A stretch of DNA of 64,000 nucleotides from an uncultured Gammaproteobacteria bacterium (GTDB lineage: Bacteria; Pseudomonadota; Gammaproteobacteria; GCA-002705445; GCA-002716945), in assembly GCA_905479195.1 (NCBI GenBank), contig CAJQLO010000002.1, positions 62,001 to 126,000 on the forward strand. The letters are read 5' to 3'. Both the position numbers and the translations under genes were made by a program. Shown one piece after another: positions 10,189 through 20,187 of the stretch. How positions within the stretch are numbered: the first letter of the stretch is position 1; every line of letters begins with the position of its first letter. The notes beneath the pieces are model-generated. The model was not told the origin of the DNA, made no database searches, and saw only the letters and a program-made list of their open reading frames with translations.

Positions 10189-10781
10189 TAGCTTTTTTCT
10201 CCATCTTCACCAACAATTATTTTATTATCTGATGCAAAATAATATGGAGGTACTTCTAAATTCGAAGGTGCTGGCATAGATTTATGAACTCTACCAGATA
10301 AATCAAATTTCGAACCATGACAAGGACAAAAGAAACCTCCATTCCAATCCAAACCTAACTCTGCAGATTTAGCATTTGGTTTATATAAAGGGGAGCAACC
10401 TAGATGAGTGCATACACCCACCAAAACCAAAAATTCTGGATTGATAGATCTATACTTGTTTTGCGTGTAAATTGGCTGATGTTCTTCAAGAGATTTCGGA
10501 TCACTTAAAACATTATCATCTTCGAGGGTATTTTTGACCATTTCTTCGGTTCTTCTTACAACCCATACTGGCTTACCTCTCCATTCAACAACTTTATAAG
10601 ATCCAGGTCTTAATGCTGATACATCTATTTCAATGGGAGCACCTGCAGCCTTTGCTTTTTCGCTTGGCGACATTGAAGATAAAAATGGGATGACAGCGAA
10701 TATTCCACCTACCCCACCCATTATCTGGGTTAAGTTAGTCAGAAATTTTCTTCTGTTTGATGGTTTATTTGAGTCGCTCAT
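10188..10781 (-). CDS. petA: Rieske iron-sulfur protein of the bc1 complex
   Basis: 197 residues. The N-terminus NRRKFLTNL followed by a hydrophobic stretch is a Tat signal/anchor, as expected for a protein folded with its cluster before export. The 2Fe-2S ligands are in CTHLGCSP and CPCHGSKFDLSGRV (two Cys and two His). It is the first gene of petA-petB-petC-sspA, which is divergent from the degS-like gene across 131 bases; the operon promoter should lie there, but I could not pick a clear pair of hexamers. Confidence 0.97.
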   Translation of the reverse strand: MSDSNKPSNRRKFLTNLTQIMGGVGGIFAVIPFLSSMSPSEKAKAAGAPIEIDVSALRPGSYKVVEWRGKPVWVVRRTEEMVKNTLEDDNVLSDPKSLEEHQPIYTQNKYRSINPEFLVLVGVCTHLGCSPLYKPNAKSAELGLDWNGGFFCPCHGSKFDLSGRVHKSMPAPSNLEVPPYYFASDNKIIVGEDGEKS

Positions 10782-10912
10782 CTATATTACAAAAAAGTTG
10801 GTATTTCTTAATCGCGTATATCGTATCATATATTTTATGAAGTGTCTTATAGTAATATATAATATACTTATTAATTATTTAATATATTGTTTTTTTAGGG
10901 GTAAATTAGCAG

Positions 10913-11980
10913 ATGAAAGAAATGCTTAGATATATGATTGTAGGAATAATAACTGCAGTAATAATATATATGCTTGCCCCTTATATATTTGGGAATCGTA
11001 TTGAAATAATAGAATCAAATAACTATCCAATACAAAATAAAAATAATGGTTATGCTGGAGTATTTCAAAAAGTTAATAAGTCTGTAGTCTCTATTTATAC
11101 AAGGAAGTCTACAGCCAGAAATAATATATATTTTATAGATCCTAGAGAAAAGGCACTTATTAAAAAAGATCGCTCTCCTTCCGGCCAAGGTTCTGGAGTT
11201 ATTATTAGTGGCCAAGGCCATATAATTACTAACTTTCATGTAATTGCAGGCTCAAATGAAATCTTAATCAGAGACTATAATGGAGATGAATATGGTGCTG
11301 CCATAATAGGGGTAGACCCATTGACAGACTTAGCAATATTAAAAATCGATAAAAATACTTCTCCAATCATGCTAGGTCAAATTAAAAATATTAATATTGG
11401 AGATATTGCTTTAGCAATAGGAAATCCATTAGGTGTTGGGCAAACTATAACTCTAGGTATTATATCTGCAACTGACAAGGAAGTTGCTCCTAATGCATAT
11501 TCCTATCAAAGGTATATTCAAACTGATGCTGCTATTAATCCCGGCAATTCTGGTGGGGCACTAGTAAACTCAAATGGTGAATTAATTGGAATAAATACCG
11601 CAATAATTTCTATTTCTGGTGGTGCCGATGGTATTGGTTTTGCTATCCCAATTGACATTGTAAAATATGTTTTGAAAGAAATAATTGAAAATAGAGAAGT
11701 TATTCGAGGTTACGTCGGTATATCAGCTGAAATAAATTATAAAGGTATCGGCGTATTAGTTAAGGGTGTTCAACGAAATAGCCCAGCCTACCAAGGTGGT
11801 GTCAAAGAGTATGATATTATTAAAAAAATTAATGGTAAAATTATTACCGAGATTAAAGAGGTTCAAAAAATAATTGGGATGCTTAAACCTGGGCAAAATT
11901 TATCAATGGAAGTTAAAAGAAACAAGAGTATAGTGAAAATAAATATTTTAGTTTCAAAAATGAACTATCAAATAAGATAG
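10913..11980 (+). CDS. degS: DegS-like HtrA-family serine protease
   Basis: 355 residues: one N-terminal membrane helix (about 7-26), a trypsin-like domain, and a single C-terminal PDZ domain (about 260-350). The catalytic triad is His109 (NFHVIAGS), Asp139 (LTDLAIL) and Ser213 (GNSGGALV). A membrane anchor with one PDZ is the layout of DegS, which senses misfolded porins and cuts the anti-sigma factor RseA; DegP and DegQ have a cleaved signal and two PDZs. No rse genes are in the window. It stands alone, convergent with hisD at a one-base gap. Confidence 0.88.
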   Translation: MKEMLRYMIVGIITAVIIYMLAPYIFGNRIEIIESNNYPIQNKNNGYAGVFQKVNKSVVSIYTRKSTARNNIYFIDPREKALIKKDRSPSGQGSGVIISGQGHIITNFHVIAGSNEILIRDYNGDEYGAAIIGVDPLTDLAILKIDKNTSPIMLGQIKNINIGDIALAIGNPLGVGQTITLGIISATDKEVAPNAYSYQRYIQTDAAINPGNSGGALVNSNGELIGINTAIISISGGADGIGFAIPIDIVKYVLKEIIENREVIRGYVGISAEINYKGIGVLVKGVQRNSPAYQGGVKEYDIIKKINGKIITEIKEVQKIIGMLKPGQNLSMEVKRNKSIVKINILVSKMNYQIR

Positions 11981-11981
11981 T

Positions 11982-13280
11982 CTACTTATCTCTATATTTA
12001 GCAGAAAGAGCATGTCCCTGCAAACCTTCGGATAAAGCCATAGATATAGATATTTTACTTAACTCTATTGCTGTTTTTTTAGAAAGACTAATTAAGCTAG
12101 ATCTCTTTTGAAAATCATAGACACCTAAAGGAGATGCAAATCTTGCTGAGCCAGAAGTTGGCAAAACATGATTAGGTCCTGCACAGTAATCTCCGAACAC
12201 CTCAGGAGTATATTCCCCTAAAAATATTGCTCCTGCATTAGTAATTAATTTTAACAAATCTTTATAATTTTTAGACATTATTTCTAAATGTTCTGGTGCA
12301 ATATTATTTACAATAATCCCAATTTCTTTAATACTTTTAGTTTTAATATACATCCCTCTAGTATTGAAAGATTTTGTAATAATATTTTTTCTAAGCATCG
12401 AGGGTAGAAGCTTTTCTATAGAATTATGAACATCATTAATTAGTTTCATACTTGAACTAATTAGAATGGGCTGAGCTAATTCATCATGTTCGGCTTGTGA
12501 GAATAAATCCATAGCAATCCAGTCTGGGTTATTTGATGAGTCGGCAATTATTACCACTTCCGAAGGGCCTGCAATATTATCAATGCCTACATCACCAAAA
12601 ACGGCTTTCTTAGCTAAAGTTACATATATATTTCCTGGTCCAACAATTTTATCAACTTTGCTGATAGATTTTGTTCCATATGCTAATGCTGCAATAGCAT
12701 GGGCTCCTCCCATTCTCAGTATTGTATCAACACCACATAAATCAGCCGCAACAATTACGAGAGCATGATCCTCAATATTAGATATAGGACAAGCCATTAT
12801 TATATTCTTAACACCTGCTATTTTAGCAGGAATCGTATTCATTAAAACGGTTGACGGGTACGAGGCTTTTCCGCCAGGAACATAGATTCCAACAGTTTCA
12901 ATCGGAGTAACCTTTTCTCCTAAAATAGAGCCATCTTTTTTACTCATCCAGCTTGAAGCTTTTTGTTTTTTAGAAAAATCACGAATTCTTTTTATAGATT
13001 GCTTTAAGCTAGTAAGTTGTAATTTGTCTATGCACTCATATGCTTTCTTAATCTCATTAGAAGTGATTGCAATTTTTTTAATATTTTTAATATTATAATT
13101 ATCAAATTTTCTAATGAAACGAACTAGTGAATTATCACCATTTTTTCTTATATCAGATATTATTGCGTCAACATTATTCTGAACTTTTTTGTTTATATTA
13201 TTATTAATCCTAATTCTTTTTAAAATTTTTTTTTCAAAATATTTATCGGATGTATCGACTCTTAGTGGATTAATTTTCAT
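11982..13280 (-). CDS. hisD: Histidinol dehydrogenase
   Basis: 432 residues, full length. It oxidises L-histidinol to L-histidine in two NAD-dependent steps with a bound zinc. Recognised by [49 protein letters not shown] and [10 protein letters not shown] (zinc and catalytic region). Its start overlaps the end of the DAHP synthase gene by four bases. It is the last gene of murA-hisG-aroG-hisD; hisC and the rest of the pathway are not in the window. Confidence 0.97.
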   Translation of the reverse strand: MKINPLRVDTSDKYFEKKILKRIRINNNINKKVQNNVDAIISDIRKNGDNSLVRFIRKFDNYNIKNIKKIAITSNEIKKAYECIDKLQLTSLKQSIKRIRDFSKKQKASSWMSKKDGSILGEKVTPIETVGIYVPGGKASYPSTVLMNTIPAKIAGVKNIIMACPISNIEDHALVIVAADLCGVDTILRMGGAHAIAALAYGTKSISKVDKIVGPGNIYVTLAKKAVFGDVGIDNIAGPSEVVIIADSSNNPDWIAMDLFSQAEHDELAQPILISSSMKLINDVHNSIEKLLPSMLRKNIITKSFNTRGMYIKTKSIKEIGIIVNNIAPEHLEIMSKNYKDLLKLITNAGAIFLGEYTPEVFGDYCAGPNHVLPTSGSARFASPLGVYDFQKRSSLISLSKKTAIELSKISISMALSEGLQGHALSAKYRDK

Positions 13281-14338
13281 GATAAATTTCTTTTACTAAT
13301 AGCGCTGTCTAGCATTTCAATTAACTCTTCAGTTTCATCCCATCCTATACATGCATCCGTGATACTTTGACCATACACTAGGTTATCCTTCTTCCCAATA
13401 TCCTGCCTACCTTCAACTAAATTACTCTCAAGCATAATTCCACATATTGAATCATTGCCTTTTGAGATTTGACCAGCTATATCTTTGATAACTATTTTCT
13501 GCTTAGTATGATCTTTTTGACTATTAGCATGACTTGCATCAATCATAATATTATTTGGGAGTTCATTCTTTACTAATAAACTAGAAACATCTGCAACATC
13601 TTTCTGTTGATAATTAATTTTTTTACCACCACGCAATATTATATGACAATCTTTATTTCCTATTGTTGAGAAAATTGCTGACTTACCCTCCTTGGTAACA
13701 GATAAAAAATTATGTGCTTTACTGGCAGCTTTAATTGCATCAATTGCTATTTGAATACTACCATTAGTGCCATTTTTAAAGCCCACAGGACAAGATAAGC
13801 CTGATGCTAATTCTCTATGACTCTGACTTTCTGTTGTTCTTGCACCTATTGCACCCCAACAGATGACATCAGAAATATATTGCGGGCTAACAAGATCTAG
13901 GTATTCATGCCCAGCAGGTATTCCTGATTCTGCTAAATCAATTAATAATTTTCTGGCAATTTGAATGCCTTTATTTATATCAAAGCTATTATCAAGATCT
14001 GGGTCATTAATCAAACCCTTCCATCCAATAACTGTTCTAGGTTTTTCAAAATATACTCTCATGATAATAAGAATATTTTTTTCTACCTTTTTTTTAATAT
14101 CTAATAATTTTTTAGCATATTCATGGGCAGAGTTAATATCATGAATTGAACATGGTCCGACGATTAAAAGCAATCTTTTATCTTTCCCATTAAGTACATT
14201 TATGATGTCCGACCTCGTCTTCACAACTGTGCTAATAGCATCTTCTGTCATTGGCAGTTGTTCGATTAATTTACTAGGTGATATCAATTCCTTCATCGAA
14301 GAAATCTTTAAATCATCTGTTAACTTACTTATAGTCAT
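13277..14338 (-). CDS. aroG: 3-deoxy-7-phosphoheptulonate (DAHP) synthase, class I
   Basis: 353 residues, type I-alpha DAHP synthase of the AroF/AroG/AroH family. It joins phosphoenolpyruvate and erythrose 4-phosphate to start aromatic amino acid synthesis. Seen: LLLIVGPCSIHD with the metal-ligand cysteine, RVYFEKPRTVIGWKGLINDP, GAIGARTTESQSHRELASGLS and MIDASHANS. An N-terminal extension of about 50 residues, the site of feedback control in this class, is present; which amino acid inhibits it cannot be read. It lies inside a histidine cluster, overlapping hisD by four bases and starting two bases from the hisG stop. Confidence 0.95.
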   Translation of the reverse strand: MTISKLTDDLKISSMKELISPSKLIEQLPMTEDAISTVVKTRSDIINVLNGKDKRLLLIVGPCSIHDINSAHEYAKKLLDIKKKVEKNILIIMRVYFEKPRTVIGWKGLINDPDLDNSFDINKGIQIARKLLIDLAESGIPAGHEYLDLVSPQYISDVICWGAIGARTTESQSHRELASGLSCPVGFKNGTNGSIQIAIDAIKAASKAHNFLSVTKEGKSAIFSTIGNKDCHIILRGGKKINYQQKDVADVSSLLVKNELPNNIMIDASHANSQKDHTKQKIVIKDIAGQISKGNDSICGIMLESNLVEGRQDIGKKDNLVYGQSITDACIGWDETEELIEMLDSAISKRNLS

Positions 14339-14340
14339 TC

Positions 14341-14958
14341 TTAGTCCAGGTTTAGTGTTTTAAAAAACTGATTAATTTGTTCCCTATTAACTTTATATGA
14401 AGTTTTGTTTACAATTAATACAGATGAAATATTCTCAATAGTCTCTATCTCAACAAGACCATTTTGTTTTAACGTTTGTCCTGATTCAACAAGATCAACT
14501 ATTACGTCAGACATACCAAGCACAGAAGCTAATTCTATTGACCCATAAAGCTTTAGTACAGAACACGGAAAACCTTTGCTTTGGAAATATTTTTTTGTGA
14601 TTGATGGATACTTTGTCGCAACCTTCATGTTATTCATTATCTTAGCACCTTTTTTCCCAGCGACTACAAGCCTGCAGGCAGCAATATTCAAATCCTTAAC
14701 TCTCAAATGATTACTTAAATCAGTTTCTAATAGCGTATCTTTCCCAACAACTCCAAAATCAACCTTCCCTGATTCGATATAAATAGGAACATCACTTGCT
14801 CTAACAATTATAATACTTAAGTTCTTATAATTAGTTTCAAAAATAAGTTTTCTAGACTTGAATGGAGACTCTTTGCACTCTATTCCTGATAACTTTAAAA
14901 TTTTTAGAGCTTCCTCTAGAATCCTTCCTTTTGATATTGCTAATAATAATTTCTTCAT
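14341..14958 (-). CDS. hisG: ATP phosphoribosyltransferase, short form
   Basis: 205 residues. It catalyses the first step of histidine synthesis, ATP plus PRPP to phosphoribosyl-ATP. It is the short form: the C-terminal regulatory domain of about 80 residues is missing, so an HisZ partner is expected elsewhere in the genome. Recognised by LLLAISKGRILEEAL, the DVPIYIESGKVDFGVVGKD block, and DVIVDLVESGQTLKQNGL, the PRPP-binding segment. It lies between murA (19-base gap) and aroG. Confidence 0.95.
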   Translation of the reverse strand: MKKLLLAISKGRILEEALKILKLSGIECKESPFKSRKLIFETNYKNLSIIIVRASDVPIYIESGKVDFGVVGKDTLLETDLSNHLRVKDLNIAACRLVVAGKKGAKIMNNMKVATKYPSITKKYFQSKGFPCSVLKLYGSIELASVLGMSDVIVDLVESGQTLKQNGLVEIETIENISSVLIVNKTSYKVNREQINQFFKTLNLD

Positions 14959-14977
14959 TTTAATATCTACTCATCAT

Positions 14978-16240
14978 TTACATAGGGACTCTATGTATAT
15001 CAGCCCCAAGTTGTCGTAATTTCTCTTCTATACAGTCATATCCTCTATCTATATGATATATTCTTTCAATCTCTGTCGTGCCTTTAGCTGCTAACCCAGC
15101 CAATATTAAACTTGCAGAAGCTCTGAGATCGGTAGCCATTACTGAAGCACCAACAAGTTCTTCTTTACCTGATATTATTGCACAATTTTGCTCTAATCTA
15201 ATATCTGCACCCATTCTAGTCATTTCTTGTACATGCATAAAGCGATTTTCAAAAATATTTTCTTTAATAATACTGATGCCGTTTGCAACTGTATTTAAAG
15301 CTGTCAACTGAGCTTGCATATCGGTAGGGAAAAGTGGGTAAGCTCCAGTTTCAATATCTACTGATAATGGTCTTTTCCCTTTCATATCTAAGGTTACGGA
15401 AGTTTCCGTTGTAGTGATATGAGCCCCAGAATCTCTAAGTTTTTCTATAATTGTGCTTACATGAGCAGAGATTGTATTTTTGACAGTAACATGCCCTCCG
15501 GTTATAGCAGCTGCAACTAGAAACGTTCCTGTTTCAATTCTGTCTGGTAATGCTGCATAAGATACTCCCTTCAACTCTTCAACTCCATTAACCTCAATTA
15601 CATCTGTGCCTTGGCCAGTAATTGATGCTCCCATCTTATTTAAAAAATTCGCAAGATCAACAACTTCAGGCTCTCTTGCTGCATTGGAAATAATTGTTTT
15701 GCCTTCAGCGAGCGTTGATGCCATTAATATATTTTCTGTTCCAGTTACGGTTATTTTTGGGAACCTTATTTCTGTTCCAATTAATTTTTTGCTCGATGCA
15801 GATATATATCCATTATCTATATTTATAGAAGCTCCCATTTGACTTAAAGCATCAAGATGCATCTCTACTGGTCTTGTACCAATTGCGCAACCTCCGGGTA
15901 ATGAAACTTTTGCAGACCCAAATTTTGATAATAATGGACCCAGAACTAAAATTGATGACCGCATAGTTTTCACTAAATCATATGGTGCGTAAAAGTTATC
16001 AATTGTAGAGGGATCTAATTGAATATCCATATTATCATCCAAGGTAACGCTCACGCCCATTTGACGCAATAATCTTACAGTTGTGGTGACATCATGAAGA
16101 TGAGGGATATTTTTTAGAGTCACACTGCTATTTGAAGCCATAACAGATGCACATAACATTGGTAGTACAGCATTTTTGGCTCCTGAAACAGATACTTCGC
16201 CATTTAACGCTACTCTACCCTTTATAATTAATTTATCCAT
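14978..16240 (-). CDS. murA: UDP-N-acetylglucosamine 1-carboxyvinyltransferase
   Basis: 420 residues, full length. It transfers enolpyruvate from PEP to UDP-GlcNAc, the first committed step of peptidoglycan synthesis. Lys22-Asn23 (SGAKNAVLP) bind substrate and Cys118 ([13 protein letters not shown]) is the catalytic cysteine targeted by fosfomycin. A C-terminal [16 protein letters not shown] block is also typical. In many gammaproteobacteria murA follows mlaFEDCB and bolA; here it diverges from an MMPL-family permease with a 60-base spacer. Confidence 0.98.
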   Translation of the reverse strand: MDKLIIKGRVALNGEVSVSGAKNAVLPMLCASVMASNSSVTLKNIPHLHDVTTTVRLLRQMGVSVTLDDNMDIQLDPSTIDNFYAPYDLVKTMRSSILVLGPLLSKFGSAKVSLPGGCAIGTRPVEMHLDALSQMGASINIDNGYISASSKKLIGTEIRFPKITVTGTENILMASTLAEGKTIISNAAREPEVVDLANFLNKMGASITGQGTDVIEVNGVEELKGVSYAALPDRIETGTFLVAAAITGGHVTVKNTISAHVSTIIEKLRDSGAHITTTETSVTLDMKGKRPLSVDIETGAYPLFPTDMQAQLTALNTVANGISIIKENIFENRFMHVQEMTRMGADIRLEQNCAIISGKEELVGASVMATDLRASASLILAGLAAKGTTEIERIYHIDRGYDCIEEKLRQLGADIHRVPM

Positions 16241-16300
16241 AATTTATCTTTTAAAAAGTTCTATGATTCGATATTCTAAAATCATATAAAGAATAATGCC

Positions 16301-18760
16301 ATGATTAAGAATATTTCACACATATATTTACATTTGATCTTAACAAATCCCAAAAGAGTGCTTCTCGTAATGCTTTTAGTATTAATAGGAATGCTATCAT
16401 TTTCTACAAATTTTAAACTTGATGCATCTGCTGACTCATTAATACTCGAAAATGATAGAGATCTTCTGACTTATAGAGATGTCGTTGAAAGATATTCTAC
16501 TCAAGATTTTATTGTAATGACATATTCACCGAGACAAGGGAAAATCTTTGATAAAAATAACTTATTATTGATTAAAAATTTAAAAGAAAAACTTTTATCT
16601 GTGAAAAATGTATCATCAGTTGTTTCAATAGTTGACATTCCTCTTGTAGAAAGTTCCGAGATTCCTTTGATAGAAATGGCTAACAATGTTCCAACTATAT
16701 TCTCTATCGGGATTGATATAACCAAGGCAGAAAATGAAATACTTACTAGCCCAATATATAAAGACTTAATAATAAGTAGTGATGGGAAAACAACTGCTAT
16801 ACAAATAAATTTAAAGAAGAATGATGATTTAATATTTTTAAATAGTCAAAAAATAAAATTATCTAATAAAAGACAAAACCAAAATATTTCCTCTGAAGAA
16901 TTAACTAAACTTGAAGAAGTAAATAGAAGTTATGTAAAGATAAAAGAAGCTCATGGGCAAGAAGTACATGACTTACTTAAATCAGTACGCCTAATTCAAA
17001 AGCAATTTTCAAAAAATCATGATGTTGAATTAAGAATAGGAGGAATCCCTATGATTGCTGATGACATGATTATATATGTTAAAAATGATTTAATTAACTT
17101 TGGTCTTGGTGTCTTCTTTTTTATAGTAGTAACTCTAATAATTATTTTTAGAGAATTTAAATGGGTTATGCTTCCGGTAGTAAGTTGTATTTATGCCGTA
17201 TTATTCATGATTGGCTTGCTTGGTTTACTGAACTGGCAAGTAACTGTAATTTCTTCAAATTTTATTTCTCTCATGTTGATTCTAACTTTATCAATGAATA
17301 TTCACTTAATAGTTAGGTACAAACAACTAAGTTCGTCTTGTGCAAATCAATATGATGCTATTAGCATGACGACATGCCAGATGGTGAGGCCATGCTTATA
17401 TACAGCTTTAACTACGATAGTAGCATTTGCCTCCCTAATCTTTAGTGACATCAAGCCTGTAATTGATTTTGGTTATATGATGACATTTGGCCTAATAGTC
17501 ACATTTATAACATCGTTTATTCTACTGCCATCGATATTGCTACTATTAAAAAAAGTTGAAACGCATCAATACAATAATAGTCAGTTTTGGTTTACGAAAT
17601 TACTCGCTAATTTAACAATTAATGAAGGCAAATATATTGTGTTTATTACGTTTACTATTTTACTATCAACAATCTATGGTGTTTCTCAATTACGCGTCGA
17701 AAATAGCTTTATTAATTACTTTAAATCTAATACGGAAATTTATAAAGGAATGAGGCAGATAGATGAAAAATTAGGTGGAACTACACCACTCGATATAATT
17801 ATTAAATTTGAAAATCCAGTTCAAGCTTCTAGTGATGATGAATTTGGAGATGGCTTGCTAGATGATGATTCAGATCCAGAATCCCAATGGTTCACGATTA
17901 AAAAAATAAATAAGATAAAGAAGGTTCATGATTATTTAGATTCTCTTCCAGAAATAGGGAAGGTATTGTCACTTGCATCAACCATTAGAGTAGCTGAACA
18001 ATTAAATGGAAATGAAGAGCTAAATAGCATGGAGATGGCATTACTTTATAAAAGAGTTCCTGCAGAAGTCAAGAGCATGGCTATCAATCCATACATCTCA
18101 ATAGAAAGCAATGAAGCTAGAATTAGTGCAAGAATATTTGATTCACAAGATGACCTTAGAAGGAATGATTTAATTAATAAAATTAAATATGATATGGAGG
18201 AGAAATTAGATTTTAAAAAAGAATCTTATTTTTTAACTGGTATACTCATACTGTATAATAATATGCTGCAAAGCTTGTTCGATTCACAAATATTATCTCT
18301 AGGATTTGTCATGATAGGTATTTTTCTTATGTTCATGATTTTATTTAAGTCTGTGATGCTATCTGTTATAGGTATAATACCTAATCTATTAGCAGCAACC
18401 TTTGTGCTGGGTTTAATGGGATTAATTAATCTTCCATTAGACATGATGACCATAACTATAGCAGCTATCGCAATTGGCATTGCAGTAGATAATAGCATTC
18501 ACTATATATATAGATTTAGAGAAGAATACGAGTCTACAAAAGATTATGAATTATCACTATATAAATCGCATGACAGTATAGGTAGAGCAATTTTTTTCAC
18601 AAGTATTACAATAATATTTGGCTTTTCTATACTAGTTTTATCTAATTTTGTTCCAACAATAATATTTGGATTATTAACAGGACTGGCAATGTTGGTTGCT
18701 TTATTAGCTGTTTTGACACTTTTACCAAAACTACTTATATCATTTAAACCATTTAAGTAA
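16301..18760 (+). CDS. MMPL/RND-superfamily permease (COG1033/HpnN type)
   Basis: 819 residues in two homologous halves. Each half has one membrane helix (about 18-36 and 445-463), a large periplasmic loop, and a cluster of five helices (about 265-415 and 675-815), giving 12 in total. The second cluster contains AIAIGIAVDNSIHYIYRF, the conserved acidic site used for proton coupling in this superfamily. The second periplasmic loop carries a very acidic stretch at residues 511-528. Relatives move lipids or hopanoids, often beside MlaC/HpnM- and MlaA-like proteins, as here; the cargo cannot be read from sequence. The spacer of 12 bases to convergent mlaC leaves no room for more. Confidence 0.85.
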   Translation: MIKNISHIYLHLILTNPKRVLLVMLLVLIGMLSFSTNFKLDASADSLILENDRDLLTYRDVVERYSTQDFIVMTYSPRQGKIFDKNNLLLIKNLKEKLLSVKNVSSVVSIVDIPLVESSEIPLIEMANNVPTIFSIGIDITKAENEILTSPIYKDLIISSDGKTTAIQINLKKNDDLIFLNSQKIKLSNKRQNQNISSEELTKLEEVNRSYVKIKEAHGQEVHDLLKSVRLIQKQFSKNHDVELRIGGIPMIADDMIIYVKNDLINFGLGVFFFIVVTLIIIFREFKWVMLPVVSCIYAVLFMIGLLGLLNWQVTVISSNFISLMLILTLSMNIHLIVRYKQLSSSCANQYDAISMTTCQMVRPCLYTALTTIVAFASLIFSDIKPVIDFGYMMTFGLIVTFITSFILLPSILLLLKKVETHQYNNSQFWFTKLLANLTINEGKYIVFITFTILLSTIYGVSQLRVENSFINYFKSNTEIYKGMRQIDEKLGGTTPLDIIIKFENPVQASSDDEFGDGLLDDDSDPESQWFTIKKINKIKKVHDYLDSLPEIGKVLSLASTIRVAEQLNGNEELNSMEMALLYKRVPAEVKSMAINPYISIESNEARISARIFDSQDDLRRNDLINKIKYDMEEKLDFKKESYFLTGILILYNNMLQSLFDSQILSLGFVMIGIFLMFMILFKSVMLSVIGIIPNLLAATFVLGLMGLINLPLDMMTITIAAIAIGIAVDNSIHYIYRFREEYESTKDYELSLYKSHDSIGRAIFFTSITIIFGFSILVLSNFVPTIIFGLLTGLAMLVALLAVLTLLPKLLISFKPFK

Positions 18761-18772
18761 AAAATAAGAGAC

Positions 18773-19363
18773 TTAACTTTTCTCTTCAAGGTCATTTATT
18801 AACGAGTTGATTCCATGGACCTCTATATGATTTTGGAAATCAGACCGATAGTTTTTTAATAAACTTATACCGTCTATTGAAATATCAAAAACTTTCCACT
18901 GATTGGATTTATTCAATTTAAGCCTATAATTTACTGAAATTTCTCCTTCTGATAATAAGTAAATTGATTTAACTTTAGCTATATCAGGTCTTTTCCCTTC
19001 AACATAAGGTATGAATTTAATCTTCTCCCCATCAAATGCTGTAAATGACTTCATATAGGTTTTAACCATTAATCCTCTAAAAGCAAGGATGAATTTATTC
19101 TTCTGATAGCTATTTATTGAAAGCCAGGTTTTCTTGCCTAGTACTATTTTTGACATTAACTGTATATCAAGCTTTGGAACAATTAGTTCATCTACCTTAG
19201 CTTGTAAAAAACTCTCATCATTTTCTAAAGTTGCCTTGTTTTCTGAAATAAATAATGCTACTTCTTTAACGCTTTTCTTTAAAAAAATATCTGGGGTATC
19301 GCTAGCATAAGCTGCAATAGAAAAAAATAAAGAAATTGTGATTATGTATTTAATAATTTTCAT
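18773..19363 (-). CDS. mlaC: MlaC/HpnM-like periplasmic phospholipid-binding protein
   Basis: 196 residues from the ATG at 19363, which begins a clear signal peptide (MKIIKYIITISLFFSIAAYA, cleavage near residue 20). An upstream in-frame start at 19435 would add 24 residues and run past the signal peptide, so I reject it. The mature part matches the MlaC/Ttg2D fold: VVPKLDIQLMSKIVLGKKTW-like segment, then FRGLMVKTYMKSF, and NQWKVFDISIDGISLLKNYRSDF near the end. MlaC carries phospholipid across the periplasm between MlaA in the outer membrane and an inner-membrane transporter. No mlaD, mlaE or mlaF is in the window. Confidence 0.88.
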   Translation of the reverse strand: MKIIKYIITISLFFSIAAYASDTPDIFLKKSVKEVALFISENKATLENDESFLQAKVDELIVPKLDIQLMSKIVLGKKTWLSINSYQKNKFILAFRGLMVKTYMKSFTAFDGEKIKFIPYVEGKRPDIAKVKSIYLLSEGEISVNYRLKLNKSNQWKVFDISIDGISLLKNYRSDFQNHIEVHGINSLINDLEEKS

Positions 19364-19402
19364 AGATATATGTATACTGTAGATATTATATAAAATTATC
19401 AA

Positions 19403-20167
19403 ATGCATGACAAAGTAAATATTATGAAATATCAAATCTGTACACCTAATAAACCAAATATGTCATTATCATTAGTCATATTTCTTCTAATCTTCATGTC
19501 TGGGTGCAGTACGATGAGTACTTCAAAGAATGATCCTTTAGAGCCTATGAATCGAGCTATATTTGGTTTCAATGAAATTATAGATGATAATGTACTAAAA
19601 CCTGTAGCAAAAACATATAAATACATCACGCCCGACCCGGTTGAAACAGGTGTGTCCAATTTTTTTAGTAATGTTGGTGAAGTTAGTACAATAGCTAACG
19701 ATGTATTACAGCTAAAATTTAGTCAAGCTTCTTACGATCTTGCAAGGTTTTCAATAAACACTACTATTGGTATCTTGGGAATATTTGATGTTGCAAGCTC
19801 TATGGGGTTTGAAAAAAATAAGGAAGATTTTGGGCAAACTCTAGGATATTGGGGTATACCCCAAGGACCATATCTGGTAATTCCATTCTTTGGGCCAAGC
19901 AGCATTAGAGATGCTCCAGGGCTATATGCAGATATGCAGATTTCACCTATTGAACAACTACATAATAAGGAAGAGTTGGGTTTAACTACACTTAAAATTG
20001 TTGATATCCGAGCAAGACTTTTAAGAGCTACTAAAATTCTTGATGCAGCTGCAAAAGATAAATATATATTTATTAGAGAATCATACTTGCAGCAGAGAGA
20101 AACTCTAGTTAATGATGGAAAAAACACAGAGGAATTTGAAATTGATGTTGATGGGGTTGACTACTGA
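19403..20167 (+). CDS. mlaA: MlaA (VacJ) outer-membrane phospholipid-removal lipoprotein
   Basis: Up to 254 residues. A lipobox ends in MSGCS, so it is lipidated. Start is uncertain: ATGs at 19403, 19424 and 19460 are all in frame and none has a good Shine-Dalgarno; the latter two give more usual signal lengths. MlaA removes misplaced phospholipid from the outer leaflet of the outer membrane. Recognised by NDPLEPMNRAIFGFNEIIDD, GVSNFFSNVGEVSTIANDVLQ and GYWGIPQGPYLVIPFFGPSS, the VacJ signature. It diverges from mlaC over about 40 bases, a natural shared promoter region, and is followed by yrbG 20 bases on. Confidence 0.95.
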   Translation: MHDKVNIMKYQICTPNKPNMSLSLVIFLLIFMSGCSTMSTSKNDPLEPMNRAIFGFNEIIDDNVLKPVAKTYKYITPDPVETGVSNFFSNVGEVSTIANDVLQLKFSQASYDLARFSINTTIGILGIFDVASSMGFEKNKEDFGQTLGYWGIPQGPYLVIPFFGPSSIRDAPGLYADMQISPIEQLHNKEELGLTTLKIVDIRARLLRATKILDAAAKDKYIFIRESYLQQRETLVNDGKNTEEFEIDVDGVDY

Positions 20168-20187
20168 GCTTAAAATAAGTTTTCCCT

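Noticed and set aside
10837-10929. 30-codon plus-strand ORF in the petA/degS spacer
   Set aside because: Hydrophobic reading of an AT-rich promoter region that runs into degS, with no ribosome site.
11962-11995. Possible terminator between degS and hisD
   Set aside because: The AGATA/TATCT pairing is only five bases and lacks a T-run.
19364-19435. Extended start for mlaC
   Set aside because: The extra 24 residues precede a complete signal peptide and overlap the mlaA 5' region.
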